DNA of 64,000 bases from Aeromicrobium wangtongii (GTDB lineage Bacteria > Actinomycetota > Actinomycetes > Propionibacteriales > Nocardioidaceae), in contig NZ_CP102173.1 in NCBI RefSeq assembly GCF_024584515.1, positions 3,348,001-3,412,000 of the forward strand. Reading direction: 5' to 3'. The position numbers were made by a program, and so were the translations under genes. Positions 8,005-16,892 of the stretch are shown in pieces (the stretch's first letter is position 1; each line of letters opens with the position of its first letter). Under the pieces are notes generated by a model. That model was not told where the DNA came from, made no database searches, and saw only the letters and a program-made list of their open reading frames with translations.

Positions 8005-8910
8005 TCACTGGGCCAGCTGGTGCACGATTCCCGGCGGGCGGTTCTTCGCCTCGGGATCAAGCTTGTGGCCCCAGATGGCGGGGGTGCCGTACGTGTACGG
8101 CACCCAGTCGCCGCCGACCTCGACACCGTCGTAGCCGATCTCGATGTTGAACTGCGAGGGCGTGGCGCAGTAGAAGCTGAACGTCTTGTCATTGGTGTGC
8201 CGGCCCAGGCTCAGGGTCAGCGGGACGTCCATCTCGTCGAGCATGTCGTAGGCGGTGCCCACGTCGTCGATCGACTTGACCTGCAGCATCAGGTGGTTGA
8301 ACACGCCGACACCCGGGGGGCACTGCCCCAGCGCGAGCGTGTGGTGGCGTGCGTTGACGTGGTAGAACCGGGCGTTGAGCTGACCCGGGACGATGATCTT
8401 GTCCGACAGCTGGAAGTCCAGGACGCCGGAGAAGAAGGCGTGACCGGCTTCGATGTCGGGCATCATCAGCAGGACGTGGCCCAGACCCTGCGAGCCGGTG
8501 ACGAAACCGGAGCTCGCCCGGCCCGGCCGGAACGTCGCGGGGTAGAAGTGCTGACCCCACGTGATCTCGTGCGGGAAGCCCCACGGATCGGTGAAGGTCA
8601 CCAGCCGGTTGACGTTGCGCTGCTCGGCCAGCTCGTCGCTGCCGCGCACGGCGCGGACACCGGCTGCCTCGAGCTTTCGCACGACGACGTCCAGGTCCTC
8701 CTCGTGGTCGACCGCCCAGCCGAAGTACGCGACCGAGTCGGTCTCGGCGGGGTGGATCTGCAGGCGCCACGCGGCGTCGTCGACGCGCAGGCGGACCGAT
8801 CCGTCAGCGCCGTCCTCGGCGAGCTCGGCGCCCAGGAACTGGGTGCCGAAGCGGCGCCAGTCCTGCGTCCGGGGCGAGTTGACCCCGAGGTAGGCAAGGG
8901 ACTTGATCAT
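8005..8910 (-). CDS. Type I extradiol ring-cleavage dioxygenase (HsaC/BphC-like)
   Basis: 301 residues, the usual size of two-domain vicinal-oxygen-chelate extradiol dioxygenases such as HsaC and BphC. The C-terminal catalytic domain carries the expected Fe(II) ligands: His145 in GLGHVLL, His206 in FNHLMLQV and Glu257 in FNIEIGYDG. Second-sphere His190 (ARHHTLAL), His238 (LGRHTND) and Tyr247 are also in place. It should cleave a catechol-type ring meta to the hydroxyl pair, giving a coloured dienoate. The ATG at 8910 follows AAGGAG. It sits 22 bp downstream of the HsaA-type monooxygenase gene, which fits hydroxylation followed by cleavage. The catechol itself is not identifiable from sequence. 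Confidence 0.92.
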   Translation of the reverse strand: MIKSLAYLGVNSPRTQDWRRFGTQFLGAELAEDGADGSVRLRVDDAAWRLQIHPAETDSVAYFGWAVDHEEDLDVVVRKLEAAGVRAVRGSDELAEQRNVNRLVTFTDPWGFPHEITWGQHFYPATFRPGRASSGFVTGSQGLGHVLLMMPDIEAGHAFFSGVLDFQLSDKIIVPGQLNARFYHVNARHHTLALGQCPPGVGVFNHLMLQVKSIDDVGTAYDMLDEMDVPLTLSLGRHTNDKTFSFYCATPSQFNIEIGYDGVEVGGDWVPYTYGTPAIWGHKLDPEAKNRPPGIVHQLAQ

Positions 8911-8932
8911 GGTGGTGCTCCTTGGGGTGGGG

Positions 8933-10102
8933 TCAGACGTACAGGGCCGGAGATGCTTCGCCGCCGAGATCATCGGTCGACCAGCCGGCGTAGATGTTCT
9001 CCGCGACATTGCAGATGTGGCTGAGCGCGACCTGCAGGTCACGCCAGTAGCGCTCATTGGGGAAGTCCTTGCGGATGCCGCTGGCGCCGCTGATCTTGTA
9101 GAGCCGGTCGACGGCGTCGGCGCACCGACGCGAGGCCCGCACCTGGTCGCGCCGGAAGGTCAGACGCTGGCTGCGGCTGAGCTCGCCGCCGGCCGACACA
9201 TGGTCGAAGACCTCCGCGACCGATGTCAGCAGGTGCGAACGGCTGGCCGCGACATCGGCCGAGGCCTCGCCGAACACGATGAGCTGGTTGACGTCGGTGC
9301 GTGCGGTGATGCCGTCGGCGGAGACCCGCTGGGCCATGTAGTCGCGGTAGACCGCGATGGCGCCCTGCGCGATGCCCTGGGTGCCGGCCGCGATGGCGGC
9401 CGAGAAGATCAGCGGGAACTTCATCCGGTACAGGGGGTTGCCCTCCTGCCGGTGCTCGTACCCGCCGGCGATCATCGTGCCGGCCTCGACGACGCGATAG
9501 TCCGGGATGAACACATCGGTCATCCGGACGTCCTTGGAGCCGGTGCCCTCCAGGCCCATGACGTTCCAGGAGTCCTCGACGATCTCGTAGTCCTTGCGCG
9601 GGATCACGAAGTGCCGGATGTCGGGCGGTGTGCCGACCTGCCCGGCCGCATCCACGACGATGCCGCCCAGGATGACCCACTCGGCGTGGTCGGTGCCGGT
9701 CGAGTACGGCCACTGGCCGGTGAACAGGAATCCTCCGTCGACCGGGGTCGCCCGGCCGAAGGGAGCGTACGGCGAGGCCGTCCACGTGTCGGGGTCCTCG
9801 CCCCAGATCTCCTCCTGCAGGCGCGGGTCCATCATCGCGATCTCCCACGGGTGGACGCCCACGACGCCCGAGACCCATCCGGCCGAGGGCGATGCGATGC
9901 CCACGGCCATGACCGCCTCGAGGAAGTCGTTCGGGTGGGCCTCGTAGCCCGAGTACTCCTTGGGCTGCAGCAGCCGCACCAGCCCGGTGCCCCGGATCGC
10001 GTCGACCGTGCGATCGGTCAGGCGTCCGAGCTCGTCGCTGGGCCGGGCCTCCCCGCGCAGGACGTCGGCGACCTTGCTGACGTTGTCTGTCACCTCGTGC
10101 AT
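8933..10102 (-). CDS. HsaA-type flavin-dependent monooxygenase, oxygenase component
   Basis: 389 residues with an acyl-CoA-dehydrogenase fold but the group D monooxygenase signatures of HsaA and HPAH-C2: LLQPKEYSGYEAHP, SAGWVSGVVGVHPWE, GEDPDTWTASPYAP and NVMGLEGTGSKDV. HsaA hydroxylates a phenol ortho to its OH using reduced flavin from a separate reductase. The motif near the C terminus is RYWRDLQ, with Gln where HsaA has His (WRDAH). The ATG at 10102 follows GAGGAGC; upstream in-frame codons would add a non-homologous extension. It is followed by the extradiol dioxygenase and preceded by a ribose-type ABC importer on the same strand. Acyl-CoA dehydrogenase activity is unlikely because the YEGT catalytic loop is absent. 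Confidence 0.9.
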   Translation of the reverse strand: MHEVTDNVSKVADVLRGEARPSDELGRLTDRTVDAIRGTGLVRLLQPKEYSGYEAHPNDFLEAVMAVGIASPSAGWVSGVVGVHPWEIAMMDPRLQEEIWGEDPDTWTASPYAPFGRATPVDGGFLFTGQWPYSTGTDHAEWVILGGIVVDAAGQVGTPPDIRHFVIPRKDYEIVEDSWNVMGLEGTGSKDVRMTDVFIPDYRVVEAGTMIAGGYEHRQEGNPLYRMKFPLIFSAAIAAGTQGIAQGAIAVYRDYMAQRVSADGITARTDVNQLIVFGEASADVAASRSHLLTSVAEVFDHVSAGGELSRSQRLTFRRDQVRASRRCADAVDRLYKISGASGIRKDFPNERYWRDLQVALSHICNVAENIYAGWSTDDLGGEASPALYV

Positions 10103-10207
10103 GTGTGCTCCTCGTGTGCGGCGTCCGGCAGCTGCGCCGCGCCAGGGGTGGGAATGATCCGAGCCGCCGAAGCGCCTGAAGCGATCACTACAGAGAAGGT
10201 AGATCCG

Positions 10208-10223
10208 TGTGGCGTGCGCCACA
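10208..10223. promoter_or_regulatory. Palindromic operator candidate upstream of the monooxygenase
   Basis: The sequence TGTGGCG-TG-CGCCACA is a 7-bp inverted repeat with a 2-bp centre. It lies in the 160-bp gap between the ABC permease and monooxygenase genes, about 105 bp upstream of the ATG at 10102. It could be a regulator site or part of an internal promoter. Confidence 0.4.
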
Positions 10224-10262
10224 ACGAGCCTGTTCCGGGCAGTGGCACGACGCCGGCGCCGG

Positions 10263-11360
10263 TCATGCGGTGCGGGAGCGGTCCCGCACGATCTTGGCCA
10301 GGGCGACGGCCACGACCAGGCCGGCTCCGTAGAAGACGTTCTGGATCCAGCCGGAGTAGCCCAGCAGCTGCAGGCCGAAGATGCCGGTGGTCAGGAAGTA
10401 GATCGCGATCATCGTGCCGATCGGGTTGAACGCGCCCGGCTGCACCACGGCCGTGCCGAGGAACACCGCGGCCAGCGCCGGCAGCAGGTAGGTGCCGGAC
10501 GTCGAGGAGTCGAAGCCACCGACGGTCGCGACCAGGATCAGGCCGGCCAGCCCGGCGAGCACCCCGGCGACGACGTAGGCGCCGAAACGCACCCGCTGGA
10601 CCCGGATGCCCGCGAGCCGCGCCACCTCACGGTTGGCGCCCACGAAGATCATGGAGCGACCCAGCGGTGTCCAGGCCAGGACGTACGCCAGCACGACCGC
10701 GAGCAGGATGCCGTAGTAGAAGGAGACCGGCATGCCCAGCACCTCGCCGATCGACAGCCGGGCCAGGCCCTCGCTGCGCACCGACACGATCGTCGATCCG
10801 GAGACCGCCTGGGCGATGCCCGTCAGCAGGGTCGCCATGCCCAGCGTGACGACGAACGACGACACGTCGAGCACCACCACGAAGAAGGCGTTGACGACGC
10901 CGGCCAGTACCGCGGCGCCGACGCCGAGCACACAGGCCAGCACGATGTTCATGCCGTGCACGCCCGCCAGGACGGGGATGATTGTCGCGCTGATGCCCAT
11001 CATCGAGGCCACCGACAGGTCGAACTCGCCGACGACGAGGGTCACCAGTGCCGACATGGCCAGGAAGACCAGCACCTGCTGTGAGCCGAAGATCGACGAG
11101 AACGTCCCGCTCGTGCCGAAGGTGTCGGGAACCTGCGAGTAGAAGTACAACGCCATGAGCGCCCACACCCCGATCAGGGCGTACTTCGACAGCAGCGTGT
11201 GCACGATCGCGCGACCGCGGCTGCGGCCCGGATGAGGTGTCAGGGACGGCTGGTCGGTTGACGGCGCCGCGGGGGCTCCGTCGCTGATGATCCTGTCGGC
11301 GGTGTCCTGGTCGCTGACGACGCCGGCCACTGCGGCCTGCGGACGGGTGGCTTCAGCCAT
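10263..11360 (-). CDS. Ribose/sugar-type ABC permease (RbsC family)
   Basis: 365 residues. A ~50-residue polar N-terminal tail precedes a BPD_transp_2 domain with about eight to ten membrane segments. The RbsC-like hallmark GEFDLSVASMMGISATIIPVLAG is present, as are GxNxEvARLAGIRV and SSTSGTYLLPALAAVFLGTAV. It forms the membrane channel of an importer with the dual ATPase and binding protein encoded directly upstream. Its start overlaps the end of the ATPase gene by eight bases, so the two are translationally coupled. The family transports sugars, autoinducer-2 and some cyclic polyols. Its position ahead of the ring-cleavage genes suggests the catabolic substrate or a glycosylated or polyol-like form of it. 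Confidence 0.92.
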   Translation of the reverse strand: MAEATRPQAAVAGVVSDQDTADRIISDGAPAAPSTDQPSLTPHPGRSRGRAIVHTLLSKYALIGVWALMALYFYSQVPDTFGTSGTFSSIFGSQQVLVFLAMSALVTLVVGEFDLSVASMMGISATIIPVLAGVHGMNIVLACVLGVGAAVLAGVVNAFFVVVLDVSSFVVTLGMATLLTGIAQAVSGSTIVSVRSEGLARLSIGEVLGMPVSFYYGILLAVVLAYVLAWTPLGRSMIFVGANREVARLAGIRVQRVRFGAYVVAGVLAGLAGLILVATVGGFDSSTSGTYLLPALAAVFLGTAVVQPGAFNPIGTMIAIYFLTTGIFGLQLLGYSGWIQNVFYGAGLVVAVALAKIVRDRSRTA

Positions 11361-12882
11361 GGAGGGCTCCTGCGGTCGTGGGGACTGAGTAGGTCGCCTC
11401 GAGGACGTCCTCGGGGTCTCGGGTGTGCAGCTCGTGCGGCGGTCGGCCCGGGTGCAGGACGAGGATCCGGTCGCAGATCTGGGTCAGGTCGGTCGGCTCG
11501 GTGCTGACCAGCAGGACGCCGCGGCCGGCGGCCGCGGCATCGCAGATCGCCCGCAGGAGATCCGACCGCGCCCCGACGTCGACCGCCTGCGTCGGCTCGT
11601 GCAGCACCAGCAGGTCCGGGTCGGTGGCGAGCCACTTGGCGAACAGGACCTTCTGCTGGTTGCCGCCGCTGAGCTCCTTGACCAGCGCGGCGCCCGAGCT
11701 GGTCTTGATGTCCAGGCCGGCGATGGACCGCTCGGTGAGCTCGTCCTGCCAGCCCCGACGCACCAGCCACGGGCGTCCGCGGCGGCGGATGTTCGGCAGC
11801 GTGAGGTTGTCCCGCACGCTGAGCTCGACGGCCAGCCCGTCGCGCACGCGGCGCTCGGGCACCAGCGCGATACCCGCGGCCAGGGCCCCCGCCACGTCGC
11901 AGGTGGCCAGATCGATCGTGCCCGATGCGGTGGTGACGGTCCCGCCCGTCGGGGCGGCCGCCCCGGCGAGCAGATAGGGCACCTGCTCGAACCCGGTTCC
12001 CGGCAGGCCGGTCAACCCCACGACCTCACCGCGCTGGACCGTGATCGACAACGACCCGCCGTCGACCGGCAGGTTCTCGATACGTGCCGCGACCTCCGAC
12101 ACCGGGGCCTGGAGGTGTCGGTCGACCGCCCCGACCGCCTTGCCGAGCATGAGCCCGGCCAGCGACGCCTCGGTCAGCTCCGACGTCGGCACTCCCGCGC
12201 CGGCCACGCGGCCGTCGCGCAGCACTGTCACCCGGTGGCTGAGCGTCAGCACCTCCTCGAGGTTGTGGCTCACCATCAGGACGGAGGTACCGGTGGCGAC
12301 GACACGGTGCAGCAGCTCATGGATCCGCAGCAGCTCGTCACGCGGCAGGGCACGGGTCGCCTCGTCGAGGATCATGACGCCCTCCCCGGACACCGTGCCG
12401 CGCAGCGCGCGGGCGATCGCGACGCCGGCGCGGTACGACGGCGGCAGCTCACCCACGGTCGCTCGTGGCGAGACCGGGATCTGGAGCCGTTCGAGCAGCT
12501 CGGCCGCGACGGCGTCCTGCCGCTTCCAGTCGATGCGCCGGGTCAGACCGGAGCGGGCGAACCCGCCGACGCCGATGTTCTCGCTGACCGACAGGTGGTC
12601 CAGCAGGCCCATGTCCTGGTGGACCACCGAGATGCCCGCGGCCTGCGCCGCCCGCCACTGCACCGGCAGGGCGAGCGGCCGGCCGCCGACCGACAGCGTC
12701 ATGCCGGAGTCGGGCGAGTGGTAGCCGGTCAGGATCTTGACCAGCGTCGACTTGCCCGACCCGTTCTGACCCACGAGTGAGTGGATCTCCCCCGGCTGGA
12801 CCACGAGGTGAGCATCGCTGAGCACCGTGGCAGGACCGAAGGTCTTGCTCGCGTTGCGTGCCTCCAGCCGGGGGGCCGTCAT
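11353..12882 (-). CDS. Sugar-type ABC transporter ATPase with two nucleotide-binding domains (RbsA-like)
   Basis: 509 residues from the ATG at 12882, whose A is shared with the TAA of the binding-protein gene. NBD1 has an intact Walker A, GQNGSGKS (38-45), but its signature region reads ELPPSYRAGVAIARAL, with no recognisable LSGGQ. NBD2 has a degenerate Walker A (GLTGLPGTGFEQ) but a perfect signature (LSGGNQQK). Its Walker B is VLHEPTQAVDVG, with His in place of the usual Asp. Probably only the composite site made of Walker A of NBD1 and the signature of NBD2 can work normally. It energises the permease downstream. Confidence 0.92.
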   Translation of the reverse strand: MTAPRLEARNASKTFGPATVLSDAHLVVQPGEIHSLVGQNGSGKSTLVKILTGYHSPDSGMTLSVGGRPLALPVQWRAAQAAGISVVHQDMGLLDHLSVSENIGVGGFARSGLTRRIDWKRQDAVAAELLERLQIPVSPRATVGELPPSYRAGVAIARALRGTVSGEGVMILDEATRALPRDELLRIHELLHRVVATGTSVLMVSHNLEEVLTLSHRVTVLRDGRVAGAGVPTSELTEASLAGLMLGKAVGAVDRHLQAPVSEVAARIENLPVDGGSLSITVQRGEVVGLTGLPGTGFEQVPYLLAGAAAPTGGTVTTASGTIDLATCDVAGALAAGIALVPERRVRDGLAVELSVRDNLTLPNIRRRGRPWLVRRGWQDELTERSIAGLDIKTSSGAALVKELSGGNQQKVLFAKWLATDPDLLVLHEPTQAVDVGARSDLLRAICDAAAAGRGVLLVSTEPTDLTQICDRILVLHPGRPPHELHTRDPEDVLEATYSVPTTAGALHG

Positions 12883-14057
12883 TACTTCACGCCCCACGCG
12901 GTGCGGAACGCCTGCTTGAACTCGCCGCCGCCGAACCAGTCGGGCGTGAAGTACGCCTTGTCGGTCAGCTCCAGCTCACCGATGTTGTCGGGGTTGAAGT
13001 CGCGCGTGACCATCGCGTCGGCCTTCTGGACCTCGTCGCCGGCGAGCAGCTGCATCAGGGCGTTGGCGTACTTCCAGCCCTCGTAGATCACCGGGGTGCC
13101 GAGATCGGAGATCTGCTGCCCGTCGCGGACGCGCTGCAGGCCGGCCAGGTCCGAGCTGGACGAGACGACCTTGACCTTGTCGGCCAGGCCCGCGGCCTGC
13201 AGGCCTTGCATGGCCGGCGGGACGAAGCTGTCGACCGGCACGATCATCGTGGTGGTGTCCTTGTTGGCGACGAGCGCCGAGCTGACCGCGGAGGGCAGCT
13301 TGTCGATGTTCGCGGTCGTGAAGTCGGCGGTCGCCACACCGCAGCTCGGGCACAGCTGCTTGAACTTCTTGATGCCGGCATCGCTGGCGCTGCGCGTCGT
13401 CGTGGAGTCCATCAGGCGCAGCCACAGCACATTGGTGGCCGCCCCGCCGTGGGCCACGGCCGCCTCGCTCATGGTCTCGTACAGCTTGCTGACCCGGCCG
13501 GTGTTGTCGTAGAACGCCAGGGTGTCGTCGGACGTGCGTCCGCCGCTGGGGGCGACACCGCCCACGACGACCGGGACGCCCCTCTTGGCGAGGGCGTCGA
13601 AGGCCGTGCCGGCCATCTCGTAGTCGATGAACAGCGAGATGACGGCGTCGGCGCCCTGGTCGCCGGCCTGCTTGAGGCAGTCCGCGACCGAGCTCGGGTT
13701 GAACTTGCCGTCACAGATCGAGACCGAGGCGCCCAGCGGCTCCAGCGCGTCCTCGACGCCGATGGCGACACCGTGGATCACCGGGATGTTGTCGCCCAGG
13801 GGGATGACGGTGACCTTCTTGCCCTTCAGGTCGACGGGCTTGGACAGTGCCGGCTCGGCGGGGTACTCGGTGACCGGCTTGCTCAGCGCGGCGATCGTGT
13901 CCTTCGCAGCGGCGATGCCGGCCGCGCTGTCCGCATCGGAGCCGTCGTTCCCGGCCTCCTGCTCGGAGCCCTGCGCGCACGCGCCGAGCATCGCGAACGC
14001 GGCGACCGCGGCGGCGACGGCCACACGGGGCCTGGTGGTGTGACGAACAAGTGCCAT
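12882..14057 (-). CDS. ABC transporter substrate-binding lipoprotein (RbsB-like, Peripla_BP_4)
   Basis: 391 residues. A type II signal peptide ends in the lipobox MLGAC, with Cys about residue 27, followed by an acidic Ser/Gly linker. The mature domain is a two-lobed type I binding fold: GKKVTVIPLGDNIPVIHGVAIGVEDAL, VISLFIDYEMAGTAFDALAKRGVPVVVGG and DTTTMIVPVDSFVPPAMQGLQAAG. The ATG at 14057 follows AAGGAAC. It is the first gene of the five-gene minus-strand operon leading to the extradiol dioxygenase. Similar binding proteins take sugars, but the ligand here is not predictable. It is divergent from an MFS exporter. Confidence 0.9.
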   Translation of the reverse strand: MALVRHTTRPRVAVAAAVAAFAMLGACAQGSEQEAGNDGSDADSAAGIAAAKDTIAALSKPVTEYPAEPALSKPVDLKGKKVTVIPLGDNIPVIHGVAIGVEDALEPLGASVSICDGKFNPSSVADCLKQAGDQGADAVISLFIDYEMAGTAFDALAKRGVPVVVGGVAPSGGRTSDDTLAFYDNTGRVSKLYETMSEAAVAHGGAATNVLWLRLMDSTTTRSASDAGIKKFKQLCPSCGVATADFTTANIDKLPSAVSSALVANKDTTTMIVPVDSFVPPAMQGLQAAGLADKVKVVSSSSDLAGLQRVRDGQQISDLGTPVIYEGWKYANALMQLLAGDEVQKADAMVTRDFNPDNIGELELTDKAYFTPDWFGGGEFKQAFRTAWGVK

Positions 14058-14249
14058 GGACGTTCCTTCTGCCGTGCCGTGAGCCCGATGGCCACGGCGG
14101 GATGGGTCCGAGATTGCGGTGCCGGTGCACGAGAGCCGGGAGACCGGTGTGCGTCCGGTTCGCTGACCATGACCAACAGTGCGGTGGGTCACACAGCGTT
14201 TCGTGCCGCACAGCGGGACACCCGCGGGCAGATCGCCGGATCGGGCCGC

Positions 14250-14268
14250 CGTTCCACTGGGAAGAACG
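14250..14268. promoter_or_regulatory. Candidate IclR-type operator between the ABC importer and MFS genes
   Basis: CGTTC-N9-GAACG, with inner half-sites resembling GTTCC-N7-GGAAC (one mismatch), lies in the 253-bp divergent region 14058-14310. Related TTCC-N7-GGAA palindromes precede two IclR genes at 17316 and 37756. Confidence 0.35.
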
Positions 14269-14310
14269 CAGCAGTCGCGCAGCAGCGGCCGTCTCCGGGA
14301 GGGTGCGGCC

Positions 14311-15510
14311 ATGAGCGAAGCGTTGCGCGATCCCCGCCCGACCCAGGAGAAGCTGTCCCGACGTGGCCTGCTGACGCTGGGCGCCCTCACGGCGACCGGG
14401 CCCCTGGTGACGGACCTGTACCTGCCGGCCCTGCCCGATCTCGCGCGATCGATGGGCACCTCGGAGGCAGCGGGGCAGCTGACGATGTCGGTCTGTCTGG
14501 TGGGTCTCGCGCTGGGACAGCTCGTCGCCGGACCCCTGAGCGACCGGATCGGCCGGACCGGGCCCCTGCGGTGGGGTGTCCTGATCCTGGTCGTGACGTC
14601 GTTCCTGTGCGCGGTCGCCACCAACATCGTCCTGCTGCTGGTCCTGCGGCTCGTGCAAGGGCTGGCCGGCGCCGCGGCGCTGGTCATCGCCCGCGCGATC
14701 GTGCGCGACGTGTACGACGGGGCCCGCGCCGCGAAGGTCTACTCCGACCTGATCCTGGTGATGGGCCTGGCCCCCGTCATCGGGCCTGTGCTCGGCGGAC
14801 AGCTGCTCACCGTGACCGACTGGCGCGGGATCTTCGTCCTGCTCGGCGCCATCGCGAGCCTCCTGCTCGCTGCGTGCTGGTGGTGCCTGGACGAGACCCA
14901 TCCGCCGGAGGTCCGCGCCGCGGCGCCGTCGCACCAACGCGCCCTGCGGACATTGCTCGCTGATCCGCACTTCCGCTCGTTCATGGCGATCACGGCGCTC
15001 CTGGGCATCGTGCTGTTCACCTACATCTCGATGAGCTCGTTCGTGCTGCGCAACGACTTCGGGCTGGGGCCGGTGGCCTATGCGCTGACCTTCGGCGCCA
15101 ATGCGGTCGGCATGATCATCGGCAGCCAGGTCGGTGCCCGGCTGGTGGCCCGGACGGGCCCGGCCCGCATGCTGCGGGCCGGCCTGCTGCTCATCGCCGC
15201 GGCCACGACATCGCTCGCCATCGCCTTCGCGCTCGACGCACCGCTGGCCGTCCCCCTCGTGGCCCTGTGGCTCGTGCTCGCCGGTCTCGGCATGTCGATG
15301 GGAAGCTGCACCTCGCTCGCCCTCGGGCCACATGCCGGCCGGGCGGGATCGGCAGCAGCGCTCCTGGGCACCAGCCAGTTCCTGTTCGGTGCGGCGATAC
15401 CGCCGCTGGTGTCCGTGGGTGGCACGTCCGGCGAGGTCATGGGCATCACGATGGCCGCGGCAGGCCTCGGCAGCCTGCTGGCCCTGCGGGTGGCCCTGCG
15501 CAGGTCGTAG
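14311..15510 (+). CDS. MFS multidrug/solute exporter, Bcr/CflA family
   Basis: 399 residues with twelve predicted membrane segments. TDLYLPALPDLARSMGTS at the first helix is the Bcr/CflA hallmark, followed by GQLVAGPLSDRIGR (motif A) and ARAIVRDVYDG. Proteins of this family expel drugs or small metabolites using proton motive force. The ATG at 14311 follows GGGAGGG. It is divergent from the sugar-type importer and upstream of the tandem TetR gene, a common arrangement for a regulated exporter. A role in removing toxic catechol-like intermediates is inference. Confidence 0.9.
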   Translation: MSEALRDPRPTQEKLSRRGLLTLGALTATGPLVTDLYLPALPDLARSMGTSEAAGQLTMSVCLVGLALGQLVAGPLSDRIGRTGPLRWGVLILVVTSFLCAVATNIVLLLVLRLVQGLAGAAALVIARAIVRDVYDGARAAKVYSDLILVMGLAPVIGPVLGGQLLTVTDWRGIFVLLGAIASLLLAACWWCLDETHPPEVRAAAPSHQRALRTLLADPHFRSFMAITALLGIVLFTYISMSSFVLRNDFGLGPVAYALTFGANAVGMIIGSQVGARLVARTGPARMLRAGLLLIAAATTSLAIAFALDAPLAVPLVALWLVLAGLGMSMGSCTSLALGPHAGRAGSAAALLGTSQFLFGAAIPPLVSVGGTSGEVMGITMAAAGLGSLLALRVALRRS

Positions 15511-15584
15511 CGGCGGTGCCGCGACCAGCGGCGCCGAATAGGATCGGACCTCGTCACCGAGGCCCCTGCCAGTGGAGTGGAGCG

Positions 15585-16892
15585 ATGCCCCGAAAAACCC
15601 AGCGCGTGCACGAGCAGGGCCAGGCGTCGCGCCACGCCATCCTCGACGTCACCCTGCGCATCGCCGGCGAGCGAGGATACGTCGGAACCACGCTGGGCGA
15701 TGTCACCCGAGCCAGCGGGCTGTCGGCGAGCTCGATCTACTGGCACTTCCACAGCAAGGACGAGCTGCTCGCCGACGCCCTCGAGCACGGGTACCGCCGG
15801 TGGGTCGCCGTCGCGCCACGGTGGGCCGCACTGGACATCGCCCGGCCGCGTCGCGAGGCGCTGCTGCAGCAGCTGCGCGCCGTGTCGGCCGGCCTCGACC
15901 AGGAGCCCGGCTTCTGGCGCATGGGCCTCCTGATCGCGCTGGAGACCGGTCCGGCGGTGGGTGCGCTGGCCCGCGACCGGTTCCTGCAGGTGCGCCGGGC
16001 CGCCCTCGACCAGCTCGAGGTCTGGTGGGCCAAGTCGCTGGCCACCGACGGCCCCGCGCACCTCGACCCCGGGCACGCCAAGGCCATGGCCCTGCTGACG
16101 ATGGTCACGATGGACGGCTACTTCCTGGCGCACGAGTCGGACCGGGAGACGGACGTGGAGCCGGTGCTGCGCGCCCTCGCCACAGGTCTGGACGCGGCCG
16201 CGCAGGCCCTGACCGCGGGCGCCGCCTCCAGCGCCACCGCCGCTCCGGCCTGGCGCACCCCGTCCGCCCCTGACGGGCAGGAGACCGAGCCGGTCGATCC
16301 CGGAGGCCGGGAGGGGGGCCGGCTGCGCCTGCTGCAGGCGGCGGCCGAGGTCGCCGCCGAGAGTGGCTACGAGGGCGCGACGATCTCGCGGATCTGCCGG
16401 CACGCCGGGGTGTCGGCCAGCTCGCTGTACTGGCACTTCGCGGACAAGGACGATCTCATCGGCGCGGTGATCGAGGACTCGTATCGCGCCTGGTTCGCCG
16501 CCCAGCCCGCCTGGCTGCCCGTCCGGGCCGGAGCGAGCTGGGAGACCGAGGTGCACCGCTACCTGTCGGTCAGCCTGCGCAGCCTGACCGCCCGGCCACC
16601 GTTCCTACGCATCGGCCACCTCCTGCTGCTGCTTCGGCGCGACGACCCGCCCCGGGCCAGGGCGACGTTCATCGCCGTCCGCGACAGCGCCGAGCAGACC
16701 AGCACCGAGTGGTTCACCGCCGCGCTGGGACCCACCGTCGGCGCCGGGGTGCCCGCCGTCATGTCCCGCCTGATGCTGCTGTCGTCCGACGGCCTGTTCT
16801 TCTCCAACCAGATCGACGTGCCCACCTGGGACGTCGAGCTGTTCATCGACCTGGTCGTCACGATGCTGGCCGCCGCGCAGGAGCCGGCGTGA
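15585..16892 (+). CDS. Tandem TetR-family regulator (two complete TetR units in one chain)
   Basis: 435 residues. TetR DNA-binding domain 1 spans about 17-62 (HAILDVTLRIAGERGYVGTT...SSIYWHFHSKDELL), with its ligand/dimer domain to about 205. An Ala/Pro-rich linker (about 210-244) leads to a second TetR HTH at about 247-292 (GYEGATISRICRHAGVSASSLYWHFADKDDLI) and a second C-terminal domain. Ordinary TetR proteins are about 200 residues and bind as dimers, so this chain may form an intramolecular pseudo-dimer. The ATG at 15585 follows GGAGTGGAGCG. Its TGA overlaps the GTG of the next gene. Likely targets are the MFS gene or neighbouring catabolic genes. Confidence 0.92.
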   Translation: MPRKTQRVHEQGQASRHAILDVTLRIAGERGYVGTTLGDVTRASGLSASSIYWHFHSKDELLADALEHGYRRWVAVAPRWAALDIARPRREALLQQLRAVSAGLDQEPGFWRMGLLIALETGPAVGALARDRFLQVRRAALDQLEVWWAKSLATDGPAHLDPGHAKAMALLTMVTMDGYFLAHESDRETDVEPVLRALATGLDAAAQALTAGAASSATAAPAWRTPSAPDGQETEPVDPGGREGGRLRLLQAAAEVAAESGYEGATISRICRHAGVSASSLYWHFADKDDLIGAVIEDSYRAWFAAQPAWLPVRAGASWETEVHRYLSVSLRSLTARPPFLRIGHLLLLLRRDDPPRARATFIAVRDSAEQTSTEWFTAALGPTVGAGVPAVMSRLMLLSSDGLFFSNQIDVPTWDVELFIDLVVTMLAAAQEPA

